Positions 32,901-39,753 of a stretch of 64,000 bases of DNA are shown here, piece after piece. The notes below the pieces were generated by a model, which was not told the origin of the DNA, searched no databases, and saw only the letters and a list, made by a program, of their open reading frames with translations. The stretch is from Bacteroidota bacterium (GTDB lineage Bacteria > Bacteroidota > Bacteroidia > Bacteroidales > Paludibacteraceae). Numbering within the stretch: the first letter of the stretch is position 1; each line of letters begins with the position of its first letter. The stretch covers positions 1-64,000 of the forward strand of contig JAFNAV010000008.1 of NCBI GenBank assembly GCA_017860345.1, given 5' to 3'. Position numbers and translations under genes: made by a program.

Positions 32901-34230
32901 CCGATTGCGAATTCGCTCGCTCATCGAAAGTCTGAAATTTAAACGCGAACAAAACAGCAAGGCAGAATTGTACAAACCGCTGAAAACACCGGCATACGAG
33001 GTAAAAGACCGGAAACGTAAATTGCTGATTCCGTGGTTTGCCGATTTTTATTCGCCTTTTATACCACCGGCATTTTCGTTGCTGGGTTACGATGCGGAAA
33101 ACCTGCCGCCAAGCGACGAATCATCTGTAGAGTACGGTTTAAAATATTCCAATAATGAAATCTGCTATCCGGCCACGCTTATTGTGGGCGATTTTATGAA
33201 AGCACTCGAAAGCGGACAATATAATCAGGATGAGATTGCTTTAGGCATTACCCAAACTGGCGGCCAATGCCGGGCTACCAGTTATATATCGCTGATGAAA
33301 AAAGCCATGCTTTCGGCTGGTTTCGATCGTATTCCGGTGGTTTCAGCTTCGTATGGCGATGGCACCATCAATGAGCAGCCGGGTTTTACCATCCAATGGC
33401 GCAAGGTGATTAAGGCTGTAATTTGCAGCATGGCTTATGCCGACTGCCTGTCGCAACTTTATTATGCCACTGCTCCCCGCGAAAAAGTAAGTGGAATGGC
33501 TAATGTGCTGAAAGATAAATATCTGAGATTGGGTGTGGAGGCATTGCTGAAAAATGACATCAATCTTTTTTACAAACTTATTGAACAAGCCTCAGCAGAG
33601 TTTCTTTTGGCCAACAACTTGGCTCAAATTCCACAGGTAGGTATTGTAGGAGAGATATTTGTGAAATACAATAATTTCGGACATAAAAATATTGTTAACT
33701 GGCTTATTGCACAGCAGGTAGAACCGATACTCCCTCCTTTGAGCAATTTTTTTACGGCAGAGTTTGTAAGTATGGTGGCCCGTCAGGTGGGAAATATCAC
33801 TCAGCGTAAGAATATTGGAGAAAAGATGGTAGCTAAGTTTGCCGAAAAATATATTTACGACATAATTCATAAAATGCAAAGTCGTATTCAGAATTTTCCT
33901 TATTTCCGACCGGTAAGCAATTTGTATCACGATGCTAACAATGCCTCAAAGATAATCAACCTGAATGCGCAGTTTGGCGAAGGCTGGGGTATTGCAGCCG
34001 AATTTGCTCATTTTGCAGCCACAGGAGTTAATAATGTGGTAAGTCTTCAGCCTTTTGGTTGTATAGCCAATCATGTTATTTCCAAAGGAATAGAAAAACG
34101 CACACGTGAGCTGTTTCCTGCGCTCAACTTGCTGTTTCTGGACTTTGACAGTGGTATGGCCGAGGCCAACATATTCAACCGGCTACATTTTATGATTAGG
34201 AATGCCCAAAGCGAATTAGTGGCTGTGTAA
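29974..34230 (+). CDS. giant acyl-CoA dehydratase activase-related protein (two ASKHA domains plus DUF2229/HgdB-like region)
   Basis: A 1418-residue protein. Residues 1-265 form a BadF/HgdC-type ATPase (IGIDAGSTTVKIVATD, DIGGEDAKMIFF, NGSCAGGTGAFIDQMA, SRCGVFSKTDV). Residues about 320-590 repeat the same domain (VGIDSGSTTTKIVATD, DIGGQDMKATF, NEACSSGCGSFIETFA, TRCTVFMNSKV). Cysteines after the GSCAGGTG and ACSSGCG motifs match the cluster ligands of HgdC. A DUF2229 region follows (IGIPRALGIYENYPFWHTLF, about 675) and then a long HgdB-like part (LAGRPYHSDPLIQHKI, QTGGQCRATSYISLM). Known relatives activate 2-hydroxyacyl-CoA dehydratases with ATP-driven one-electron transfer; the substrate of this fused form is not known to me. 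It probably has its own promoter. Confidence 0.82.
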   Translation: MFQDISIGIDAGSTTVKIVATDKENNIIFKDYRRHMADISGTVIRSLELLSSHLGDLECRLSVTGSAGMGISERCGIPFVQEVVAACEVIRSKFPTIKTLVDIGGEDAKMIFFRENLSPDIRMNGSCAGGTGAFIDQMAALLDVDLSRLNLLAQNAQNIYPIASRCGVFSKTDVQNLLSRNVCKEDIAASVFHAVSMQVITSLSRGCEVTPGLFLCGGPFMFIPALRQAFVRQAGLSEHQIILSENAGVIPAWGAAIDNRSEQKKTISAYIALIKNSKYSFIRKNGLKPLFVDKDEFSAWEQSKQKYKLPDINIRNLETDTCFVGIDSGSTTTKIVATDYKGRIFYRFYERNKGNVLQTVSDGLNGLRQLADNNGKELKVMAGCVTGYGEDLVKTAFGLPFGMVETIAHYQAACFFNPKVSFILDIGGQDMKATFIENGSIKRLEINEACSSGCGSFIETFAQSLNYNAASFSEVALYAKHPADLGTRCTVFMNSKVKQSLREGASISDISAGLGYSVIKNCLVKVLKLKDVSQLGEYIMVQGGTFRNRAVLRALETETGREVMITDYPELMGAYGAALFAVENQLSGQNKPVDLAHFVTMKSFSSKVTVCKGCENLCTVTGYRFDDGNRYYTGNKCEKVFSNRGDNSRTGANIYTEKHKLLFDRKSEPDAKLTIGIPRALGIYENYPFWHTLFTECGFNVVLSDTSTMQLYERGIGTVMADNICFPAKLANGHILNLIDRKVDRIFMPFVVHDKKEDSKTPNSYNCPIVSGYSEVIQSAIDPDKNHNTPFDAPTFTFRNERLLSKACLKYLLTVEPGISGGLFKKAFAKALSAQADYENALNRRCKEILDQAVLSNRMVVLLAGRPYHSDPLIQHKISETIAAFDVDVISEDIVRDWQPDTTSVQTIMQWAYTNRILKSALWASQNTENIEFVELTSFGCGPDAFILDEVTDLLKRRGKNATLLKIDDINNVGSARLRIRSLIESLKFKREQNSKAELYKPLKTPAYEVKDRKRKLLIPWFADFYSPFIPPAFSLLGYDAENLPPSDESSVEYGLKYSNNEICYPATLIVGDFMKALESGQYNQDEIALGITQTGGQCRATSYISLMKKAMLSAGFDRIPVVSASYGDGTINEQPGFTIQWRKVIKAVICSMAYADCLSQLYYATAPREKVSGMANVLKDKYLRLGVEALLKNDINLFYKLIEQASAEFLLANNLAQIPQVGIVGEIFVKYNNFGHKNIVNWLIAQQVEPILPPLSNFFTAEFVSMVARQVGNITQRKNIGEKMVAKFAEKYIYDIIHKMQSRIQNFPYFRPVSNLYHDANNASKIINLNAQFGEGWGIAAEFAHFAATGVNNVVSLQPFGCIANHVISKGIEKRTRELFPALNLLFLDFDSGMAEANIFNRLHFMIRNAQSELVAV

Positions 34231-34275
34231 AGTTTTTTTTTGATGAGTGGTTGTGTGGATGCACTATTGACTTTC

Positions 34276-35559
34276 TTATCTAATTTTCAGACGGATGTAT
34301 ATGTCAGCCGAGAAAGGCTCTACTTGTAAAAGCTTTTGAGATGAAGAGTTTCGTAAAGGAAGCCTGATCTCAGCTCCTATGTTGCCGCTTTTAAACTGAT
34401 AATCAAGTCCGGCTTTAAAATCAAGGATATTTGGGTTGAATATAGACATGAGCGAGTCGCTCTTGTGTATGCTTATTAAAGTGTTGTGTATGCTGTCTCC
34501 GGCATTAACAGTGCCGGTTAGGAATTCCTTCTTTTCGACTAATGCGCCATTAGCAACCCCCCAATCTAAACCCGCGCTTGCACTCAAATTTTCGTAGAAT
34601 CTGTAACTTAGCTTAACGTTTAGCTGCATACTGCGTAATTTTATAAGATGTATATTGGTGGCTGATTTGCTGTTTGTTGATGTCCTGCCATTGCTGAGTT
34701 TGTAGGGGTCATATTCAAAAGTAAGTTGAGTTGTTTTGTGCCACGTTTTACTTATCCAGATAGTTGGTATCAGACTTATCCACTTATTTTCTTTTCCAGA
34801 AATATCATACCAGTAATATGGGGAATTATTTACAGGTATATACATATTCCAGCCTATACCGAAGTGTACATCATCTGGTACAGTTAGCTTTTTCCGCAAT
34901 TTAGTTTTTTTGAAGTCTTTTTCTGATTTGTCGTTTTCATCGGTTTTTAATTTTGAATAATCCGCCTTCGATTCTTCATTTCTGCTTTCGTTTATGAGTA
35001 AAGTATAGTTGTTGTTCGTGTTTTTAGTCTGATTTATAGAGCTTGAAGTTTTATCTTCTGCCTGATTTATTGTATCGGCTTTACAAATGTTAGAAGAATA
35101 AATTTTCGCTGTATCGTAAAAGTTTTCATGTTTGCTTTCTGGTTGTGTCAAGGTTTGATTGTTGGCAATACCGGTATTGTTTTGTTGGGTTTCTGTAGTT
35201 TGTTTTTGGGCTTGTAAATTGTTAGTTGTTACATTTGCTTGTGTATTTTCTTTGTCGTTCAAGTCTCTTACCGTCAAATAATTGCTATTCATTTTTTTTG
35301 TTGTTGTAACTGACATTCTATCGTGATTTTTTTTATTTTTATCAAAATTCAGCACAGTGATGGTAAGTGTAGCTAATGTACAGGCTGCTGCTATGATTGG
35401 AACAATTACTGATGATAAGGAAAATTTTGGATGTTTTTGAGTTATGTTTTCCGGCATTTGTGCATCAAGCAGTTTTAGCATAGTTTCCCATGCTTGATCT
35501 GCTTGAAAATCAGTATCAGAAGCAGTATTGTTTGATATATTCATTTGTTTATCTGACAT
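34276..35559 (-). CDS. anti-sigma-like N-terminus, one TM helix, long linker and C-terminal outer-membrane beta-barrel in one chain
   Basis: A 427-residue protein. Residues 1-48 are soluble with an acidic, Trp-containing helix (DFQADQAWETMLKLLDAQ) that resembles the cytosolic start of ECF anti-sigma proteins. Residues 49-71 are a clear membrane helix. Residues 72-225 are polar and Asn/Thr/Gln/Lys-rich. From about residue 230 the chain alternates as beta strands (VHFGIGWNMYIPV, QLTFEYDPYKL, LRSMQLNVKLSYRFYENLSASAGLDWG) and ends SADIYIRLKIR, with a terminal pattern like an outer-membrane barrel. It starts 7 nt after the ECF sigma gene. I infer a regulator joined to an envelope-spanning sensor. 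The barrel call is by pattern only. Confidence 0.6.
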   Translation of the reverse strand: MSDKQMNISNNTASDTDFQADQAWETMLKLLDAQMPENITQKHPKFSLSSVIVPIIAAACTLATLTITVLNFDKNKKNHDRMSVTTTKKMNSNYLTVRDLNDKENTQANVTTNNLQAQKQTTETQQNNTGIANNQTLTQPESKHENFYDTAKIYSSNICKADTINQAEDKTSSSINQTKNTNNNYTLLINESRNEESKADYSKLKTDENDKSEKDFKKTKLRKKLTVPDDVHFGIGWNMYIPVNNSPYYWYDISGKENKWISLIPTIWISKTWHKTTQLTFEYDPYKLSNGRTSTNSKSATNIHLIKLRSMQLNVKLSYRFYENLSASAGLDWGVANGALVEKKEFLTGTVNAGDSIHNTLISIHKSDSLMSIFNPNILDFKAGLDYQFKSGNIGAEIRLPLRNSSSQKLLQVEPFSADIYIRLKIR

Positions 35560-35566
35560 GGTGCGA

Positions 35567-36100
35567 TTATTTTTGTTTGTCGAGCAAAGTTTTCAATCTG
35601 TTTCGGGCATCGCTAAGATACCATTTTACTGTGCCCTCTTTCATTGTGAGTTCATCGCAAATTTCTTTGATAGAATAATCTTCAAGATAAAATAGTTGGC
35701 ACACGGTACGGCAAGTCAGTGGCAGAAGAATGAGCAAATTGCTAATGAGGCTTACATCTTCATCAAGTGATAAATTGTAGTAAGAAGTCTCATCAGCAAT
35801 TTGCGAATCAAACTCGGTTACAGGTAGCGTATTCACATTTTTTTTAATGATTGATAATGCTGCATGTCTTATAATTGTGTACCCCCAATTGTAAAACTCA
35901 CCTTTTTGTGGATCGAAGCTTTCGATATTTTTAAAGATGTTGAGCATTCCATTATTTAAGGCTGTAAGAGCTTCGTGTTTGTCGTTGAAGAATCGTTTAC
36001 ACAGAGCATAATATGGTTGAAAAAAAAGTTTATACAGTTTTTCCTGACTACAGCGGTCGTTGCTACGGCAACCGTTTATCAAATCGGTTAAATTATTCAA
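35567..36100 (-). CDS. ECF-type RNA polymerase sigma factor
   Basis: A 177-residue sigma-70 factor with region 2 (QEKLYKLFFQPYYALCKRFFNDKHEALTALNNGMLNIFKNIESFD, then FYNWGYTIIRHAALSIIKK) and region 4 (LPLTCRTVCQLFYLEDYSIKEICDELTMKEGTVKWYLSDARNRLKTLL). The length and lack of region 3 fit the ECF class found in Bacteroidota. The downstream gene, 7 nt away, encodes the likely anti-sigma/barrel fusion. The lipoprotein gene is 69 nt upstream on the same strand. Confidence 0.85.
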   Translation of the reverse strand: MNNLTDLINGCRSNDRCSQEKLYKLFFQPYYALCKRFFNDKHEALTALNNGMLNIFKNIESFDPQKGEFYNWGYTIIRHAALSIIKKNVNTLPVTEFDSQIADETSYYNLSLDEDVSLISNLLILLPLTCRTVCQLFYLEDYSIKEICDELTMKEGTVKWYLSDARNRLKTLLDKQK

Positions 36101-36169
36101 AGGAGCAAGGTTCTGTTCTAAATAGGAGTTATAAGAATAAAAATGTTTCCAATTCCGATTTAAGTTTTT

Positions 36170-36907
36170 TTACTCAATCTTTAGTGGAGATATTACAATC
36201 TCTTTGGTGTCCGGCCAGGTAAAAGTGAATTTTTTATTGCTATAATTCAGCAATCCTGAATATGAATTTCCGTTTGTATGAACCTTAATCTGATAATCTC
36301 CTTCGGTTATCGATTGTATAAATAAGTATGCTATTGCTGTTTTTTGTTCTGCTGAGTTGCATGATTCCGGAACATACACACCCGAAAAAGAAATGGTGAT
36401 AACCTTATTACTAAAATCAGTTGTTGAAATCAGATAATTCCCGAAGCAATCATATTTTTTTGTTGTAACTGCCATCAGGGAAAGAGCCCGAGTGCCTAAA
36501 GAGTCGACAGCAGAGGGAATAATGGTAATGACATCACCTGTAAGTGCTTTTGGAGTAAGGTTTTGAGAGCCACTTCCTGGATTGAATAATGAATCAATGA
36601 CAGATACTTTTACCGAAACACTTTCTGTTTTTGAAACGGCTGCAATCTCGTAAGTGCCTTTGGCGCCAAAAGTGACTGATGCTGTTAGTTTTCCAGCTGT
36701 TAACAAAGTGTTTGTGGCCGGTGTTACTTTCCATGTTACTGAGTCGGTTTCCGAACTGTTGACTTTAAATACTACAGGCTCACCCTTTTTTATGCGACTT
36801 GTTTTTGATGCTTCGATTAAACCTGAAGCTGAATTATTCTCAGAGCATGAATATAAAACTGATACAATAACAGTGATGCATAATGCATATAAAACTTTTA
36901 CTTTCAT
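36170..36907 (-). CDS. lipoprotein with Ig/PKD-like domain
   Basis: A 245-residue lipoprotein: signal peptide with lipobox LYSC (about residue 20), then Ser/Thr-rich beta sequence with KGEPVVFKVNSSETDSVTWKV and TFGAKGTYEIAAVSKTESVSVKVSV, which resembles a PKD or bacterial Ig domain. The remaining half (about 115-245) is also beta-rich and I do not recognise it. It is the first gene of a three-gene minus-strand unit with the sigma factor, so it may be a surface ligand or target of that system. Its leader is one of the repeated structured elements. Confidence 0.55.
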   Translation of the reverse strand: MKVKVLYALCITVIVSVLYSCSENNSASGLIEASKTSRIKKGEPVVFKVNSSETDSVTWKVTPATNTLLTAGKLTASVTFGAKGTYEIAAVSKTESVSVKVSVIDSLFNPGSGSQNLTPKALTGDVITIIPSAVDSLGTRALSLMAVTTKKYDCFGNYLISTTDFSNKVITISFSGVYVPESCNSAEQKTAIAYLFIQSITEGDYQIKVHTNGNSYSGLLNYSNKKFTFTWPDTKEIVISPLKIE

Positions 36908-36998
36908 AATGGTAATTTTTATATTTCAATTTTTCAAAATAAACATTTGCATATCAATGTTTTTTAGTTAGTAACATAAACGAATATGCTCGTTTTTC
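36908..36998 (-). promoter_or_regulatory. structured leader, copy F, before the lipoprotein gene
   Basis: On the minus strand the 5' arm is GAAAAAC-GA-GCATAT (36998-36984) and the 3' arm is ATATGC-AAA-TGTTT (36954-36941). GCATAT/ATATGC pairs fully and AAAC/GTTT pairs, with a slightly asymmetric internal loop and a 29-nt apical loop. The distance to ATG (about 90 nt) matches copies B and D, but the A-rich tract is less well kept (ATATAAAAATTACCATT). The rest of the gap to 37256 is AT-rich, with a weak A/T-only inverted repeat near 37093-37135. Confidence 0.4.
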
Positions 36999-37256
36999 TG
37001 CAAATGATTGATACGTGTTTTCCGGAATTTTATGTCAATCAATACTTCTGATTATATATACTACAGAAGAGTTGCAAAAGGTTGGTGGAGAGTATCATTT
37101 TTTTATTTAAAAATAGAATAAAAATAAAAAATGATATCCTATTGTAATTAAAACTAATTGAAAAACAGATAGATAAGATAATAAAAAAGTGTTCTCTTTT
37201 TGAAATATAATATACCTGTAAAAAACAGAAAAAGAAATCAAAAGAATCTTCAGGCT

Positions 37257-38162
37257 CTAAGCCTCTTTTTGTCCGTAATAAGGCTCGGTGTGTATGTTGG
37301 TTATTGTCTTGTCTCCAAATCTGTTGCGCAGGGCTATTTCAAGCTGCGTGGCAATGTCGTGCGAATGCACAAAACTGATGTCCCGGTCTAATTTTATGTG
37401 TACATCTATAGCGATGAGGTTTCCTATCTTTCGGGTTTTCAGGTTATGAAATGCGAGTATCCGCGTATCGGAATTGATAATGTCTGCTATTTCGTTTTCG
37501 GTAGCCTCGGGTAGCGAGCGCTCAAGCAGTTCGTGTATACTTGGCATAGCCAAATCAATAGCCACTTTAGCAATAAAAATACTGACAATAATTCCGGCTA
37601 TGGGGTCCAGTATCCGCCATTCTTCACCCAAAAACATAGCTCCGGATATTCCCAAAGCCGTACCTACCGACGAAAACGCATCTGAGCGATGGTGCCAGCC
37701 ATTAGCTATCACTGCCTGACTGTTGATGCGGATGCCTGCTTTTTTTGTATACCAGAATAATAATTCCTTTGTTACAATAGATATTAAAGCTGCAATAAGG
37801 GCTATTAATGTGGGCTGTTCGATAGACTTACCCTGAATAACCTCTATTACTTTAGATAATCCGCTCCAGAAAATACCCACGCCCACAGCCAGTAGTACCA
37901 GACTGATAATCAGAGTTGCAAAGGTCTCGTACTTTCCATGACCATAGCGGTGATCATTATCCTTATCCTTGCCCGATACGCCTATAAAAACCAGCACAAT
38001 AAGGTCGGTGATAAAGTCGGACAAAGAATGTATTCCATCGGCCAGCATAGCGGTACTTTTCCCAAAAATACCGGCTAATAGTTTAAAAGTAGTCAGAACC
38101 AGATTCACAAAAAAGCCCACCCAGGTTACTTTTTGTGCCGTTTTTGTGCGTTCGTCTATCAT
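37257..38162 (-). CDS. cation diffusion facilitator (CDF) metal exporter
   Basis: A 301-residue inner-membrane exporter. Six helices lie in about residues 12-200. Metal-site motifs are STAMLADGIHSLSDFITDL (helix 2, Asp/His), KDNDHRYGHGKYE (loop) and NGWHHRSDAFSSVGTA (helix 5, His/Asp). The cytosolic tail (about 210-301) has the usual dimerising domain with HNLKTRKIGNLIAIDVHIKLD. The likely substrates are Zn, Fe, Mn or Co; the motif H..SD plus HH..D does not decide between them. No metal regulator is adjacent. Confidence 0.88.
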   Translation of the reverse strand: MIDERTKTAQKVTWVGFFVNLVLTTFKLLAGIFGKSTAMLADGIHSLSDFITDLIVLVFIGVSGKDKDNDHRYGHGKYETFATLIISLVLLAVGVGIFWSGLSKVIEVIQGKSIEQPTLIALIAALISIVTKELLFWYTKKAGIRINSQAVIANGWHHRSDAFSSVGTALGISGAMFLGEEWRILDPIAGIIVSIFIAKVAIDLAMPSIHELLERSLPEATENEIADIINSDTRILAFHNLKTRKIGNLIAIDVHIKLDRDISFVHSHDIATQLEIALRNRFGDKTITNIHTEPYYGQKEA

Positions 38163-38284
38163 GTTCGGAATGGTATTATGATTTACGTTTTTTTTTGATA
38201 GCTACAAAAATATCAATAAATTTTAGTTATCAATAAATTTTTCTGTTAAAGAGTGTAGTCCATTTCAAATTACAGAGAAAGCTG

Positions 38285-38343
38285 TTCTGCGACAAGTATT
38301 TCTTTTGTAAACATCTGATACAGTTTTCTGAGACAAAATATTT
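38285..38343. repeat. two direct repeats upstream of the phosphodiester SusCD locus
   Basis: TTCTGCGACAAGTATTT (38285-38301) and TTCTGAGACAAAATATTT (38326-38343) differ by a few bases and one insertion, and their starts are 41 nt apart, close to four helical turns. They lie about 110-170 nt upstream of the promoter box at 38455 in the 413-bp gap 38163-38575, which otherwise holds no gene. Confidence 0.45.
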
Positions 38344-38454
38344 AGTAGCGCTGTATTTAGCAATAGAATTAAAATATTAAAAAAAATACAAGAACTTAAA
38401 AAAATCATAACGGCGCTGTAACATATCCGCTATTCGTTTGTAATGATTGAACTA

Positions 38455-38462
38455 TACTTTTG
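38455..38462 (+). promoter_or_regulatory. -7 promoter box for the phosphodiesterase-susCD genes
   Basis: TACTTTTG matches TAnnTTTG. It lies about 114 nt before ATG 38576, leaving a fairly long untranslated leader. A TTTG at 38437-38440 is too close (14 nt) to be a normal -33 element. Confidence 0.45.
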
Positions 38463-38575
38463 CCTCGGTTTTCAAGTTTGGTGTGGCCACTTATATACCT
38501 TGGTCTATTCAATACACACCACTCCCACGTTAAATGGCTTATAAATCACATATTTACAAATTTATTCAAAAAAAG

Positions 38576-39703
38576 ATGAAAAAACTAACTATCACTTGCA
38601 TGCTTGCTTGCAGCGTTTTATTGTTGAATGCTCAGCATCTGACAAAACATAAAAAAACATTTCCTGATGTTAACGGATTTAAGGTATTGAAGTGCGATTT
38701 TCACATGCACACAGTTTTTTCGGATGGAAATGTATGGCCCACCGAAAGAGTAATTGAAGCGTACAACGAAGATTTGGATGTAATAGCTATCACAGATCAT
38801 TTAGAAATTCAACGTCAGAAACAAGACATTACAAGCTCCGGTGATTTGAACAGATCATTTGTGCTTGCATCCGAAGTAGCCCGAAAACACAATATATTAG
38901 TAATAAAAGGAACTGAGATTACGCGTGTGGTACCTCCGGGGCATTCAAATGCCATTTTTATTAAAGATGCTAATCCACTTTTCAATCCGACAAAAAATGA
39001 AAAACCGGCAGCAGCCGAAGGTTATGATACAGCAGTTAATCTGGCTGTGGAACAGGGAGGTTTTGTGTTTTATAATCACCCATTCCACAATCTGGCAGAT
39101 GATAAAGTAGTAATGCCCGAAATGGTTGATAAACTGATCAAGGAAGGAAAAATAAAAGGATTGGAAGTTATTAATGGCGACCGCTTTTCCAGAGAAGGAT
39201 TTAATTGGGCTATAGCGCGTAATCTGACACTTATTTCGAACAGCGATGTGCATACCTCCATGCCGCTTGCATTGTCCAACCACGATGCAGACCACCGGGC
39301 CATGACCCTGGTTCTGGCAAAAGATCGCTCGCTCGATGCCGTGCGTGAAGCTTTAGATAATAAACGAACCCTAATGTGGTGGAGAGATAACGTTATTGGA
39401 CGAAAAAATTTGCTGGAACCATTTGTAAAGGCTTGTTTGCCGGTTACGAATTATTCGTTCGACAAAAATCAGCTTACATTTTTTATTGCCAACACTTCGT
39501 CACAACGTTTTGTGATGGAACCGATAAGTACAGACAATTATTTTATAGCCCATCCCATAGTACTTCCCGTTTCATCCGAAGCTGCTGTAAGTGTAGGTAT
39601 AAAAGGAATCAGTGCAGGAGATGTAACCATTCGGTTCAGGGTTATGAACGCATGGACAAATTACGAGGAGCCGTTAATTGTAGAATATACATTCAAGAAA
39701 TAA
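38576..39703 (+). CDS. secreted PHP-domain phosphoesterase (Sb-PDE-like)
   Basis: A 375-residue exported protein: signal peptide MKKLTITCMLACSVLLLNAQ, then a PHP metal-dependent phosphoesterase domain to about residue 260 (DFHMHTVFSDG, AITDHLE, IKGTEITR, FYNHPFHN, SNSDVHT), which has the histidines and aspartates for a multi-metal site. The last 110 residues are beta-rich and probably a small C-terminal domain. Similar exported PHP proteins in Bacteroidota are annotated as phosphodiesterases. The start at 38576 begins the signal peptide. It is the first gene before susC, 50 nt upstream, and in the same direction. Confidence 0.75.
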   Translation: MKKLTITCMLACSVLLLNAQHLTKHKKTFPDVNGFKVLKCDFHMHTVFSDGNVWPTERVIEAYNEDLDVIAITDHLEIQRQKQDITSSGDLNRSFVLASEVARKHNILVIKGTEITRVVPPGHSNAIFIKDANPLFNPTKNEKPAAAEGYDTAVNLAVEQGGFVFYNHPFHNLADDKVVMPEMVDKLIKEGKIKGLEVINGDRFSREGFNWAIARNLTLISNSDVHTSMPLALSNHDADHRAMTLVLAKDRSLDAVREALDNKRTLMWWRDNVIGRKNLLEPFVKACLPVTNYSFDKNQLTFFIANTSSQRFVMEPISTDNYFIAHPIVLPVSSEAAVSVGIKGISAGDVTIRFRVMNAWTNYEEPLIVEYTFKK

Positions 39704-39753
39704 TATCTAAGAAGGTAAGTCTTAAGAAAAAAACAATAATCATATAAAAATAA

